Shown: in pieces, positions 11,501 to 20,627 of the stretch
Numbering within the stretch: the stretch's first letter is position 1
Layout of the letters: the number at the start of each line of letters is the position of its first letter
Assembly (NCBI RefSeq): GCF_016745395.1
Contig: NZ_JAERVJ010000003.1
Location: forward strand, 319,293-383,292
Reading direction: 5' to 3'
DNA from: Methylocystis sp. Sn-Cys
Lineage (GTDB): Bacteria; Pseudomonadota; Alphaproteobacteria; Rhizobiales; Beijerinckiaceae
Length of the DNA: 64,000 nucleotides
The notes under the pieces: generated by a model
The model's input: the letters and a program-made list of their open reading frames with translations, nothing else
Database searches by the model: none
Told to the model about the DNA's origin: nothing
Made by a program: the position numbers and the translations under genes

Positions 11501-14420
11501 GCTCGACGATCGTCTCGTCCTGCACCTGCGTGACATATTTCGCCGCGCCTTGCGCGAAGTCGCTTGCCTGCAATGTCGAGATCCAATTGCGCTTGATGAG
11601 CCGCAGCGTCATCTCGACGCCCGCGATCATCTCTCCCTTGCCGTCGACGGCGATCAGCTCTGGCGTCACGACGCCGGGCTTTTCGACATAGCGCGGCGTC
11701 TTCACGCCGAGCACGAAAGGCGGCAGGGCGATGACGTTATGCACATTGCGCACTTCGATTCCATCGTCGCCCGTGACAGTCGCTTCGATCGAGTAGCGGC
11801 GCGGCTGGGCGGTGGGCTCGATCGTCGTGTCGAAGGTCATGCGCGCGGCGCCGCCGGCGTCGGTGCGCGCGTCGCGCTCCAGCACGGCGGTGGATTTGAA
11901 TTTGCCATCACTCGAAAAGCGCGCGTCGGTCGAGAAGAGAAAGCCCTCGCGGTTCGGCGGCGTAAACACATGCGGGAATTGCGCCGCGCGCCATTTGATG
12001 GGCCGATCCGCCGCGAGGCCGCCGGCGAAATAACGGGCGAGGAGGTCCACGTCGAAGGTTCCATCGAGCGCGACCGTCTGCGGGGCGTTGAGCACGACCT
12101 CGAAGGTCGGCAGGCGATAGGCCTCCTTTTTGAAGGTGAATTGGCCGCAGGACGTATCCTGCGCGACTTCCGCCGTTTCGCCCTCGGCGGAGTCTTCCTC
12201 TTCGCTCTTCTCAGGCTTCTTTGCTTTCGGCGCATCGGGCTCGAACTTCACCGAATAATCGCCGGTCGCCGGCGTCTGCGCGTCGAACTTGTGGTAGAAG
12301 CCGCCGCTGGCGTCGAGCTTCACGGGCACGCGCCATTCCTGATTATTGGGCGCGGTGACGACCAGCGTGCCGCCGGTTTTCGTGAGCTTCAACGCGCCGC
12401 CGACATAGCTGCGCACATAGCCCTTGATATGGGCGGGCTCCTCCGGCCGATAGATCGGCCGCTCGGAAAACACATGGCAGAGCGTGCGCGGCTTCTCTGC
12501 GCGCTGCGATTCGGTTTCGGAAACCCAGGAGAGCCATTGCGCCTCGGGCTTCGACCATAGTTCCCTGGAATATTCCGATGGCGCGCTATCGGGATCGATA
12601 ACCAGCGTGTCGAGCCCCTTGTTCACGACCACGCGGCGCAATTCGCCGTCGCCGCGCTTGATCGGACTCCATGAGAAAAAGCCGTTCGCGTCGGTCACGC
12701 CGTTCGCGAGCGTAGTGAATTTGTCGTCCTTCACGCCTTCGACGCGGATTTGCGCGCCGCTGATCGGCTGCGCCGTGGCGAGCGACGTCACGGCGAAACG
12801 CACGCGCGTGGGCTCCTCGATGGCGGAGAGGGAAATGTCCGTCACCTGCACGCGCAGCCATTTGCGCTTATCGCCATCGACGGCGCGAAGCCCGACGAGA
12901 TAGGTTCCCGGCTGCTCGCGGCCAGCGATACGCGCGAAGTCGTCTTTCAGATCGACGCCGAATTTGGCGTCGACGCCATTGCGCTTGATCGGCAGATCGA
13001 CAAGCCGAGAGACCGCCGGCGAGCCGAGCATCTTGATGCGCTCCTTGATGGCCTCGGCTTCGATATTGCCGCTTTCGTTCCAGCGCGTCGGCTCATTGCC
13101 GGGAAGCGGCGGCGCGTCGGCGTCGATGGTTTCGACGCCGTGCTCGGGGAATGGCCAGAAGTCGCGCGCGAGCGGATCGATGGCGTGGATGCGGATATCG
13201 GCGCGGTCATAGCCGCGGCCGCGCAACGGCAAAAGTTGCGCGCCGAAACGCTCGACGACGCCATAGCCTGCGTCCCATTGCAAAGCCGGATTGTCGCGCG
13301 TGAAGGCGAAGCGCTGCGTGAACTGCGCGGCGAGCGGCCGGCCGCGCTTGTCCTTGATGGCGCCCGGCGCGATCGACAGCTCATAGGCTTTGTCGGAGAG
13401 GAATTTGCCAGTGATCTTGAGATGGCTCGAGTCGGATTCGACAGCGAGATCGTCGACCGGCGGCGTAATGCGCAAGGCTTCGCGCGCGCGCAAAATATCG
13501 AGCGTCTCCGGCTCGGCGTTGAGGCTCAATGTGAGGCGGCGCTTGGCTGTGGGATTATAGGTGGAGGCGGCGTCGCCGCCTTCCTCGTCGCCGCTTTCAG
13601 GCGCGGGCGCATCGCCATTCGCCGCACAGCGCAGCACGCCGCCGAGTCTATCGTCGCTCCAGCCTCGCCCGCAGGTCGTTTCCGTCACGGCGAAAGGAAG
13701 AGCCGTGCGAATGCGCAGCTCGTAAATCTCGTCATCGAGACCGGGCTCGTCAGAGAGCTTCAGTCGCAAAATCGCAACGCGGCCATCATTGATGCTGTCG
13801 CGCAGCCGCAGCACATAGGTCTGTTCGGCGGCGGCGCCTGCACGCTCCAGGGGGCGAATATCATAGGCAGAGGGGCTTAGAATCTGTCCGCCCTGCGCCG
13901 AGACGCCCGGCGCGGGACGCAGCTCGACCGTCATGAGCCGCGCCAGCGCTGCGACATCGACGGGTTGCGCAAAAGTGAGGGCGACCTGCGTCAATTCGGG
14001 CGTCGGATCGTCGCTCGCTGAAGGATTGTTGGAAACAGGCGTCGGCAGCAATGCGACGAGCTTCTGCTCGGCGCCGCCGCTTTTCACTGTGATATGCGAG
14101 AGCGGCTTCCAGGGCTCGGCCGGGCGGAACTGCAGGGCGCGCGCGCCAATCCAGCGCCACTCGCCGGCGGGCAGCGGCGTGATGGAAGCGTATTTCGCGG
14201 GCAAGTCCTCGGGGCCGCCGACTTTGGGGCCGACGTCGCCGGGGAAGAAGATCGTCAGCGGATCATAGGCGCGCAGGAAACGGTCGGGCGTGATGCGGGC
14301 GCCATCGGCGCGTTGCGCGCGGTCGAAGACCGGCGGCGCCTCGGCGCGCAGCGGTGCTGCGAAAGAGACCGCCGCCAAAAAGCAGAGAGCAAGAGCCTTT
14401 TTCATCGCTGCGACTTTCAT
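8583..14420 (-). CDS. Bacterial alpha-2-macroglobulin (YfhM-type protease trap)
   Basis: A 1945-residue exported protein. After the signal peptide (MKKALALCFLAAVSFAAPLRA) come multiple macroglobulin-like beta domains, the A2M signature region at about 1260-1315 (LPDTLTVFKLRAKAVSG) and the intact thioester motif C1468-T-E-Q1471 within YPYGCTEQ. An alpha-solenoid thioester domain follows to about 1750. Proteases that cut the bait region would trigger covalent trapping in the periplasm. There is no lipobox cysteine, unlike E. coli YfhM, which is a lipoprotein, so this one is probably soluble. It is longer than YfhM (about 1650). ATG 14420 is chosen, with 14405 possible; the open frame further upstream only translates a family F repeat. 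It lies between the 1712-residue exported protein and pbpC. Confidence 0.93.
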   Translation of the reverse strand: MKVAAMKKALALCFLAAVSFAAPLRAEAPPVFDRAQRADGARITPDRFLRAYDPLTIFFPGDVGPKVGGPEDLPAKYASITPLPAGEWRWIGARALQFRPAEPWKPLSHITVKSGGAEQKLVALLPTPVSNNPSASDDPTPELTQVALTFAQPVDVAALARLMTVELRPAPGVSAQGGQILSPSAYDIRPLERAGAAAEQTYVLRLRDSINDGRVAILRLKLSDEPGLDDEIYELRIRTALPFAVTETTCGRGWSDDRLGGVLRCAANGDAPAPESGDEEGGDAASTYNPTAKRRLTLSLNAEPETLDILRAREALRITPPVDDLAVESDSSHLKITGKFLSDKAYELSIAPGAIKDKRGRPLAAQFTQRFAFTRDNPALQWDAGYGVVERFGAQLLPLRGRGYDRADIRIHAIDPLARDFWPFPEHGVETIDADAPPLPGNEPTRWNESGNIEAEAIKERIKMLGSPAVSRLVDLPIKRNGVDAKFGVDLKDDFARIAGREQPGTYLVGLRAVDGDKRKWLRVQVTDISLSAIEEPTRVRFAVTSLATAQPISGAQIRVEGVKDDKFTTLANGVTDANGFFSWSPIKRGDGELRRVVVNKGLDTLVIDPDSAPSEYSRELWSKPEAQWLSWVSETESQRAEKPRTLCHVFSERPIYRPEEPAHIKGYVRSYVGGALKLTKTGGTLVVTAPNNQEWRVPVKLDASGGFYHKFDAQTPATGDYSVKFEPDAPKAKKPEKSEEEDSAEGETAEVAQDTSCGQFTFKKEAYRLPTFEVVLNAPQTVALDGTFDVDLLARYFAGGLAADRPIKWRAAQFPHVFTPPNREGFLFSTDARFSSDGKFKSTAVLERDARTDAGGAARMTFDTTIEPTAQPRRYSIEATVTGDDGIEVRNVHNVIALPPFVLGVKTPRYVEKPGVVTPELIAVDGKGEMIAGVEMTLRLIKRNWISTLQASDFAQGAAKYVTQVQDETIVERKLTSAKEAQKIELTTKDAGVYVVQLEAYDKLKRRQQVSVDFFVGGDTPVTFARPPAASATITTDKEKYAPGETATLVIQSPFQNARALAIVEQPNGVYDYSYVDIANGFGRFAPPVKKEQTPKLAVHFLIMRGRLKDSAPLPSANFDQGKPVTIAATKWVEVTPVKNIVNVKLDAPAKARPGQEVEVTLKLADDTGKPIAGEATFWMVDQAVLSLAKERPLDPLPDFIVARETKMAARDTRNMAFGVIPLEEIAGGDAELQEWGAENNISVRKNFTPVPIYLPSVKVGDDGVAKIKVALPDTLTVFKLRAKAVSGPDRFGAAGGEMFIRQELVAQPALPRFIRPGDSFDIGLVARVVEGPGGAGKAAIAAPALKLAGETSRKIEWAQNKPVRVDLRAEAPASLEDSVKLNFRIDRDVDRAKDAVEIDLPVKPDREPTRHYEVVEIAPGETKTLAPTGEASRAKTFSRNIVVAADPAIVKLVAGLDMLVDYPYGCTEQRLALARASLSLKGFSPILSAAGLQDRVSASVRSAATQIEQSVDSDGLVAFWPRARGNVLLTAWAYAFLAHADRAGEPVDKTLMDRLANILKLSLRSDYSRLLGGEEMRERAAALAALAEGGKLDESYVAEFARRADFLPNESVAEMAAAAARLANVDQRILASLMETMWGRVKFANRGGAQVYAGMAGESASDVILPSETRSLAEMLRAAALAAPSDPRAPVLRDALLRLGEGDGWGSTNANASAIEALAEGWRRPVTPITVAFAQGGAPETVTIDANNPVARHASDKDAPLTIANTSNAPLIALVETRYMPAETGAKAQAASEGFVITRQSWRVKNGQAPEKLEAANGALRVNQGDVIEETSEVVNPEDRTYVAISLPLAAGYEPLNPNIATAPAEAQPSSAPTLAPTWVSYGDDRVLYAYDSLPKGNYRFAFRLKAQTTGAYTQPPARVETMYKKGLRGQSAGARVEIAKQP

Positions 14421-14471
14421 TGGCTCAATCAAGCAAAAATTGGGTTGAATGACGGGCGTTCGGCGCGAGTT

Positions 14472-14526
14472 GGACCGCGAGCCTTCAGGCTCGCTTCTAT
14501 CTGGCGAGCCTGAAGGCTCGCGGTCC
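14472..14526. repeat. Family F inverted repeat (23-bp arms)
   Basis: Arms GGACCGCGAGCCTTCAGGC... (14472-14494) and its reverse complement (14504-14526) flank a 9-base loop. It lies in the 121-base gap between the 1712-residue protein gene and the macroglobulin gene, so a transcript crossing it would form a long hairpin. A second member is at 50284-50343. Confidence 0.9.
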
Positions 14527-14541
14527 TGGAGTTTTGCCAAC

Positions 14542-17500
14542 TCATTTGGTTTTCCTCATGCCGGCCTTGTCGAGGAGGTCGGCGACGGCTTCTTCTGGAG
14601 GCGCCGCTGGCGGGGGCGACAGGCCGACAATTGCGGCGCGAATGGTCGTCGCGGTGGCGTCGGCAGGGACGCGCGCTTCGACGAAATAGCGGCCCGGCGC
14701 AAGTTTCATAATTTGGCTGACGCCTTCGGAGAGCGTTTTGCCGCTCGCGTCGAGAAGCCGTGCGCTCACGCGGTCGGGCTCGGCGCGTATGCCAATGCCG
14801 ACGTCGGCGTCGCGTTTCGTCTCGAAGGAGAAAAGTGCGCTGGCGCCGGGCGCAACGGCGATGGCGTCGTTCACGCCTTCATGCGCCTCAATCACCTTCT
14901 GGGCGGCGAGGTCGAGCGCACCCGAAAGCGCGCCCTCATTCGGCGCATAGATGTCGAGTGCCGCCTCGCCCGCCGCCACATAGTGGCGGAATTCGACGCC
15001 TGCAGGGAAGGCGAAGGTTTCGCGCTTGCCGTTCTGCGTGAAGGAGATCAGCGCGGGCGCGCCGCTCGACGACGTCAGCATGACGGGCGCATCGCGCTTG
15101 ATGGCAAAGCGCATGGCCTGGCCTTCGAGCGTGACGCGTTGCGGCAGGTCGATCGTGCGCGCTGTGGGAAGCGGCCAAGGCGCGGCGCCGTTGCGTTCGA
15201 TCCAGGCGGCGACGAGGCCGGGCTTGTAATCGAGGATGGCTTCGCCGGCGCCGTCGAGTGAGAGATCGCGCCCACGCAGGATGCGCCCGCTCTGCGAGAC
15301 GAAGGTCGCATCCGCGCCGATGGCGATGAGGCGATCGCCCTTCTGCGCATCTACTGGGAGAGAGATCTGTCCTGCGACGCCGAAGAAGCGCTTGAGCGCG
15401 ATCTTCGTGTTGAGAGTGACGCTTGCGTCGGTTGCGCGCGCAATGCGGGCGGGCAGCGGCGCATTCGTTGTGTTGACAAGCAGCACACGCGCGCCTGCGC
15501 CGTGGATCGTGCGCGAGACCGACGCGCCATCGCCGAAGATGCCGCGCTTGTCGATGAAGGCCGCGAGGCCGCCCGCGAGGTCAAGGGCAAGCGGCGCGTC
15601 GGATTTCTCCATTTCCACAGGCTGCGCGCTCATCGGCGGAATGACGCCCGCAAAGAGCGCGCCGCCGTTGAGCGCCGGGCGCGTCTCCGCGTCGATCGCC
15701 GAAAGCGTGGCGCGCATTGCGCTGGCGTTGCTCGCGTTCCACAATTGTGGGGCGGCGTCGCTCGCCAGCGCCAGCGCGGCGCCCTCAGCGACGCCCATGC
15801 CGTTTGCGGCGTCGATCGCTGGCTGCGCGAAGGTCGAGCGCGTCAGCCACAGCCGCGTCTTGCCGCGTGGCGCGCCGAACGGCGGCAGGAAGGCGCGTTC
15901 ACCTTCGCCGATGTCGAGCGCGACCTCTTCGCCCAGCCATTCGAAGGCGGCGACGCGGGGCTTTGCCTTGCAGTCGCGCGTCATCAGCCACAGCGCCTGC
16001 GACTGTGGCGCGAGCGCGCCCGAGCGCACGGGGCGCAGGAGGCGGCCTTGCGCCGAGCCCGCGATAAGGGCGTCGGCGGTCGTCACGTCAACGAGCGCGG
16101 CGCTGGGCGTGTCGATCTTGGCGACGCAGAGTTGAGGCGCGACGTCGCTTACCGTTTCGAAAACAATATCGCCGGGGCTGCGCGCGCGGCGGTCAATGGC
16201 GCGCGCCGCAATCGTGATGGGCTCTGCGCCGCCGCCGACGGGCCATACGGTTGCACGCCATTCACTCTTGTCGCCGGAAGCCGGCCAGGCGGCGACCGGC
16301 GCGAGGCCCCGGTCGCCGCCGATCACGCGCCATTCGCCATTGGCCTCGCGGCGCTCGATGGAAATAGCGACTTCTGCGGTCGAACGCGCGGCGACGAGCG
16401 TGAGCGCGCCGGCAGGCGCGGCAGGCAAAGCGAGCCGCTGCGCGCCGGCGCCCGTCAGAACCGCCTCGCCACTCGCGGCAAGCGGCGCGCCATCCGTCTC
16501 GCTCATGATCGCGAGACGAACCTCGACGCCGCTGTCATCCTCTTCGCTTTCCGTCTGCGTGTTTTCGTCGGAGGCGGCGTTGTCAGTCGAAGCGGATTCC
16601 TCGCCCGAATCCGCTTCCGAATCGTCGGACGCCTGCGTGTCGCTCGCCGCGTCCGACGCGGCCTTGCGCGTTGCGCCAAGTTCCTCCAGCTCCAGCTTGT
16701 AGGCGCCGGCGGGCAAGCGGCGGGCGAGCGCCACATTCCAGTCACTGGCGCGCGGCTCGAGGCGCTCCACGACGTCGCCGGCGGCCGTCTTCAGGACGCC
16801 GATCGTTTCCTTGTCGCCGAAGGTCGAGAGATCGACGACGCTTTCTTTCGTCAGATTGAAGTCGAGAGTCGCCGGCAGGTCGACGCGCTGCGGCGCGCCG
16901 GGCTGCAATTGATCGGACGACAATGTGATCTCGTAATCGAGCCGGTCGTCATGGGCGAGGCTGCGCGCCTCGATCCGATAATCGCCGGCGCCGAGCTTGC
17001 CCTTGAAGGGACGATCGCCCACCACTTTGCCAATGTTCTCGGCGTCGCCCTTCACGATGTCGCCGATCATGCCTTCGCCGATCGAAAGCTCGATGCCGGA
17101 GTCGCCCGTGAGCGTGAAGCGCCAGACATCGGGTGTGCGCGGCGCGTCCTTCGCCTGCGGCTCGCGCCATTGCAGCTTCTGGGGCTTCTCGAAGGGCAGG
17201 GCATGGGGGCCATGGCCTTCGAGCGCCGCCGCCGCGACGATCGGCGTCACGCGCGCGATCATTCTTGCTTCGGCGTCGGCGGGGCTCACCACGAGGCGAT
17301 AGGCGCCGGGCTCAAGATGTTCGGTCTCGCGCTTGAAGGCGCCGGGCTTGGTCAGCGGCCAGCCCTCGGCGTCTTCGAGACGCGCCTGCCATTGCTGCGT
17401 CAGGCTGAAAAGCTCCAGGCGATAATCGCCGGCGCGGGTGATCTCGATTGGAACGATGGCGCCCTTCGCCGGCGCGAGTGTCGCGCGCGCAACGCCCTTG

Positions 17501-19680
17501 TCGGTGATCTTGGGGGTTGGCGTCAGCGACGCCGGCGCGACCGAAAGGCCGAGATGGCCGGCGGAGTCTTTTGCGGTGACGACCGCGCGATAGGCGCCGG
17601 CGCGGAGGAACGTCGTGACCAGCGCATTATTGCCGGGGCCATTGGCTTCGCCTTCCGCGAGCTTGGGCGACATGATCGCGCCGATGCGCAGCGCCGTCTT
17701 CATGCGTCCGAGTGTTTCGAGTCGAAAGAGGCCGCCCTGCGCGACATCGAAGGGGACGTTTTTTGTTTCATCCCGCTTGAGGTCGAAGAAGGCGGGGCGG
17801 CCAGAAGCCGCGCGCGTCTTGGCGATCTCGGCGCCATCGGGCGTCTCCGGCATGGAGACGAGCGTCTCGGGCAGATAGATGATGGCCAGCGCGCGCTCCT
17901 TGGCCGCGGGCGCGATCGTCGCCGTGAGGATGCGGTAATCCTTTTCTGACCTTTCCTGAGGGAAAGCGAGCGGCGCATCGGCGCCCGTCGCGTCGCGCGC
18001 GACGATCTTTCCGCCATTGGGCGCGCGTAGCGTCACCGAGATTTCCTGCCCGGCCGCTTGATGCAGCGCGAGCGGCGCTTTGGTCAGATCGGCGGGCAGC
18101 GGGACGACGCGCGGGCCGGTGAGAAGCTGCGGCGCGACATTCGTGAGGATGAGATAGGCGCCGTTCGACTCGAGTAGCTGTTCGCCGAAGGAGAGCGAAG
18201 CGCGCGAGGGCAAAGCCGTGGGCTGGGGCGCGGTGAGGCCGGGGGGCCCGAGCGTGACGTCGACCACGCCGCCGGCGCCGGTCACGGGCTCCAGCGTGAG
18301 TAGATAAAAGCCTGCGACGACGTCGTAGACATTCGAATCCTTCGCTGTCGCGTGTGGGGCGAGATTGCCCAGCGCCGGTTCGACGTTCGCATGCAGCCGC
18401 ACGCCCTTGGCGTCGATCGCCACCTGGCCGTCGCGCGTCGCCTCGAAGAGAAGCGACACGGGGCCGAGCAGATTGAACTTGCCGCGCCACGCCTTGCCGG
18501 CGCCGATGCGCGGCATGTCCGAGGCAAGAACGCGCGTGCGCCCGTCTCTCTCGATGCGCGCGAAGAGCGTGGTGAGAGGCGCCTCGTCGCCGCCTTCTCC
18601 GGCGACGTCGATCGAGACGAGATGCGGGCCGGCGCCCTCGAAAGTCTCGCGGTTCGATTGATGAACGGCGTGCAGCGTGTAGGCCTGGCCCTCATAGCCG
18701 GTCACTTCCAGGCGCGCGGGCGAGACGCTGTCGCCGGCAAGACGCAGCGTGGCGACGGGCGCGCGGCTGGATTTGCCGATCGAGGCGACATCGCGCGCGC
18801 CGCCGCGTTTCGCTTCGAGGCGCGCCGAGGCCTGTTGCGGCAATTCGAGACGGAAGGAATCATAGCTCGCCGGCGCCTCGAAGCGCGCCGAGCCGAAGGG
18901 GCCGATCACGCCCTCGGCGACGCCGGCCGCAAGCAGCGCGGGCTCCGCCATGTGCAGCGCGAAGGGTTGCGCAGGGGAGCCGTCCGGCCAGACGAGCTTC
19001 TCGCCGCCATAGGCGGTGACGACATAGCGGCCGGCGGGGAGCTTCCCTTCGAGTCGTAAGCGGTTCACGGAATGGCCCGGTCGCGTCTCGATCGTCGTGC
19101 GCTCGAAGGCGAGATCGGCCAGCGCGCCATCGGCCTGCCAGACGCGAAGATCCTGCAGGGCGCGACCGACGGCCTCCAGATAGACAGGCTTGTCGGTCGT
19201 TACGTTGAGCTCATAGGAGCGCTGCTGCAGATCGCCCAGCTCGCCGCTCTGCGTCACGCCGGGGCCCAGCGTCGGGCGCGCGGTCTCGACTTCGGCGAAG
19301 GGCTCGACGGCGACGCTCGCCTTGCCGCTTGCGTTCTTCACGGCGCCGATGCGCAATTTATAGACGCCCTTGTCGAGCAGCGCGTCGATCCGGCCGTCGC
19401 GCAACCCCGCCGCGCCGGCTGAGTCGAGCGGCCCTGCGATCATGTCGACGAGCTCGATGCGCGCGCCTGTCGGGCTTTTGGCGCGGATGGAATAGCGGCC
19501 GGGCGCAGAGATCGTCAGCAGGCTGGCGCCGTCCTTGTCGAGCGCAACCTCTTTTGGCGAGACCGTTATGGCGGCGGCGGCAGGCCGGACCTCGGCAATT
19601 TTGTCCCTGGCGAGCGAGAAGCTGGAGGAGAAGAAATAGGCTGCGCCCGCAGCCAGAAGGGAAAAAGCAATGCGCCGCAT
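14542..19680 (-). CDS. Unrecognised 1712-residue exported beta-rich protein upstream of A2M/PBP1C
   Basis: I do not recognise a family. Residues 1-24 form a signal peptide (MRRIAFSLLAAGAAYFF, cleavage near SLA). The mature part looks like many consecutive beta-sandwich units that share a closing strand of type hydrophobic-x-x-G-x-Y-x-hydrophobic: APGRYSIRA, LPAGRYVVTAY, RAGAYRAVV, RAGDYRLELF, EPGAYRLVV, GAGDYRIEA, LPAGAYKLEL, APGRYFVEA. This resembles the pre-peptidase C-terminal (PPC) type of domain. A highly acidic Ser/Asp/Glu linker lies at about 1050-1095. The start at 19680 is chosen because the signal peptide begins there; an in-frame ATG 105 bases upstream adds a Cys-rich unrelated segment. 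It is the first gene of a co-directional set with the macroglobulin and pbpC, suggesting a periplasmic role in the same process (inference). Confidence 0.85.
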   Translation of the reverse strand: MRRIAFSLLAAGAAYFFSSSFSLARDKIAEVRPAAAAITVSPKEVALDKDGASLLTISAPGRYSIRAKSPTGARIELVDMIAGPLDSAGAAGLRDGRIDALLDKGVYKLRIGAVKNASGKASVAVEPFAEVETARPTLGPGVTQSGELGDLQQRSYELNVTTDKPVYLEAVGRALQDLRVWQADGALADLAFERTTIETRPGHSVNRLRLEGKLPAGRYVVTAYGGEKLVWPDGSPAQPFALHMAEPALLAAGVAEGVIGPFGSARFEAPASYDSFRLELPQQASARLEAKRGGARDVASIGKSSRAPVATLRLAGDSVSPARLEVTGYEGQAYTLHAVHQSNRETFEGAGPHLVSIDVAGEGGDEAPLTTLFARIERDGRTRVLASDMPRIGAGKAWRGKFNLLGPVSLLFEATRDGQVAIDAKGVRLHANVEPALGNLAPHATAKDSNVYDVVAGFYLLTLEPVTGAGGVVDVTLGPPGLTAPQPTALPSRASLSFGEQLLESNGAYLILTNVAPQLLTGPRVVPLPADLTKAPLALHQAAGQEISVTLRAPNGGKIVARDATGADAPLAFPQERSEKDYRILTATIAPAAKERALAIIYLPETLVSMPETPDGAEIAKTRAASGRPAFFDLKRDETKNVPFDVAQGGLFRLETLGRMKTALRIGAIMSPKLAEGEANGPGNNALVTTFLRAGAYRAVVTAKDSAGHLGLSVAPASLTPTPKITDKGVARATLAPAKGAIVPIEITRAGDYRLELFSLTQQWQARLEDAEGWPLTKPGAFKRETEHLEPGAYRLVVSPADAEARMIARVTPIVAAAALEGHGPHALPFEKPQKLQWREPQAKDAPRTPDVWRFTLTGDSGIELSIGEGMIGDIVKGDAENIGKVVGDRPFKGKLGAGDYRIEARSLAHDDRLDYEITLSSDQLQPGAPQRVDLPATLDFNLTKESVVDLSTFGDKETIGVLKTAAGDVVERLEPRASDWNVALARRLPAGAYKLELEELGATRKAASDAASDTQASDDSEADSGEESASTDNAASDENTQTESEEDDSGVEVRLAIMSETDGAPLAASGEAVLTGAGAQRLALPAAPAGALTLVAARSTAEVAISIERREANGEWRVIGGDRGLAPVAAWPASGDKSEWRATVWPVGGGAEPITIAARAIDRRARSPGDIVFETVSDVAPQLCVAKIDTPSAALVDVTTADALIAGSAQGRLLRPVRSGALAPQSQALWLMTRDCKAKPRVAAFEWLGEEVALDIGEGERAFLPPFGAPRGKTRLWLTRSTFAQPAIDAANGMGVAEGAALALASDAAPQLWNASNASAMRATLSAIDAETRPALNGGALFAGVIPPMSAQPVEMEKSDAPLALDLAGGLAAFIDKRGIFGDGASVSRTIHGAGARVLLVNTTNAPLPARIARATDASVTLNTKIALKRFFGVAGQISLPVDAQKGDRLIAIGADATFVSQSGRILRGRDLSLDGAGEAILDYKPGLVAAWIERNGAAPWPLPTARTIDLPQRVTLEGQAMRFAIKRDAPVMLTSSSGAPALISFTQNGKRETFAFPAGVEFRHYVAAGEAALDIYAPNEGALSGALDLAAQKVIEAHEGVNDAIAVAPGASALFSFETKRDADVGIGIRAEPDRVSARLLDASGKTLSEGVSQIMKLAPGRYFVEARVPADATATTIRAAIVGLSPPPAAPPEEAVADLLDKAGMRKTK

Positions 19681-20042
19681 GAGGCCACCATAATAAACGC
19701 GCGCGGCGCAGCCGCCGCGACAGGAAGATAGGACCAGCTTTGCGCAGGAGTCGAGGCCGTCCGACGGCTTGTTCCCCATTGCCATGACGCGCTCCTTCGT
19801 CCGAACTTGAGACGAGCCGTTTTTCTTCTAGACTATGTGAGGAAGAGAGAAGTTGCGCTGGCGCACAGGCCGGCGTCCTGGTGCGTCGTCCGCGTCATTG
19901 GTCCGCGTGCGCCGCCCGGTTGCACACCGTTGTCATTCCCGACGCTCACGAAGCGAGCGATCGGGAATGACGGCGCCCGACGACGAGCCGTTCGAAAGGG
20001 AGCGGTTGTCAGTTTTTGTTTGACGACGCCTTAGGAGACAAT
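19681..20042. other. Divergent intergenic region with a short family A arm
   Basis: The 362 bases between the start of the 1712-residue protein gene and the SH3-like gene contain one 40-bp single-arm family A element (19932-19971, GTCATTCCC to GGGAATGAC). I see no gene and no convincing promoter hexamers. Confidence 0.6.
19932..19971. repeat. Family A element, single arm (40 bp)
   Basis: GTCATTCCCGACGCTC...GAGCGATCGGGAATGAC forms one hairpin. It corresponds to one of the two arms of the 104-bp elements at 610-713 and 45588-45691, closed by the outer GGGAATGAC instead of the internal GGGAATCC. Confidence 0.85.
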
Positions 20043-20444
20043 ATGCGGCGCTTCATTTGCACACTGGCTTTTATTGTCGCTCTCGTCGCCCCGATAAGCG
20101 CGGCTTTCGCGGGGGCGCTGACGCTTCATGACCCTGTGGATTTGCGAACGCGGCCGGGCGCCAGGCGTCCCATTGCGCTGACCGTCCCCGCCGGCGCCGA
20201 ACTCATTATACTTGGCGAGGGCGACAAATGGGTTCCGGTCTCTTTCGAGGGACGGCGTTTCTATGCGCCCTACGCGCAGCTCGTCGCCGCGTCGCCGAGC
20301 GATCAGCCGTCGCCTGATCCGACCTGCGACTATGGCTATCCTTATTCGGGCAGCGGTTATTTCTTCACGCGTCCACTCGCGCAATTGCGTCATAGCGAGC
20401 CGCTCGGAGCGCTTCTCGGCTACCACCGATTTTACCCCTGTTGA
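20043..20444 (+). CDS. Small exported SH3-like protein
   Basis: 133 residues: signal peptide MRRFICTLAFIVALVAPISA with cleavage near AFA, then a bacterial SH3-like fold (about 25-80; DLRTRPGARRPIALTVPAGAELIILGEGDKWVPVSFEG is broken by me into its known blocks LRTRPG, VPAGAEL and KWVPVSFEG). A Tyr/Pro-rich tail carries two cysteines (C109, C133). SH3-like domains of this kind usually bind peptidoglycan or other envelope partners in the periplasm. ATG 20043 follows AGGAG at 20033-20037. It precedes the oxidase cluster but is separated from it by the ccoN promoter, so it is a separate unit. Confidence 0.72.
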   Translation: MRRFICTLAFIVALVAPISAAFAGALTLHDPVDLRTRPGARRPIALTVPAGAELIILGEGDKWVPVSFEGRRFYAPYAQLVAASPSDQPSPDPTCDYGYPYSGSGYFFTRPLAQLRHSEPLGALLGYHRFYPC

Positions 20445-20581
20445 GTGGTCCGATTCCGGCCGTGCGCGGCTGCGACATATAGGCACAAAGGCATGTCGGG
20501 GCGCGTTGGCGAAATGTCGCCACCGCAGTGTTTGCTGCACGAAAATGCTGGCGCGCCTGAGACAATCGCCTTTACATAGAT

Positions 20582-20595
20582 TTGATCTGTGACAA
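20582..20595. promoter_or_regulatory. Imperfect upstream FNR/FixK-like half-conserved site
   Basis: TTGAT-CTGT-GACAA has a perfect left arm and a right arm matching the consensus ATCAA at three of five positions. It lies 46 bases upstream of the perfect box at 20628-20641. It may be a weak accessory site or chance. Confidence 0.3.
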
Positions 20596-20627
20596 TTGCG
20601 CGCAGAAGCTGTTCGACTTGAGTTTCT

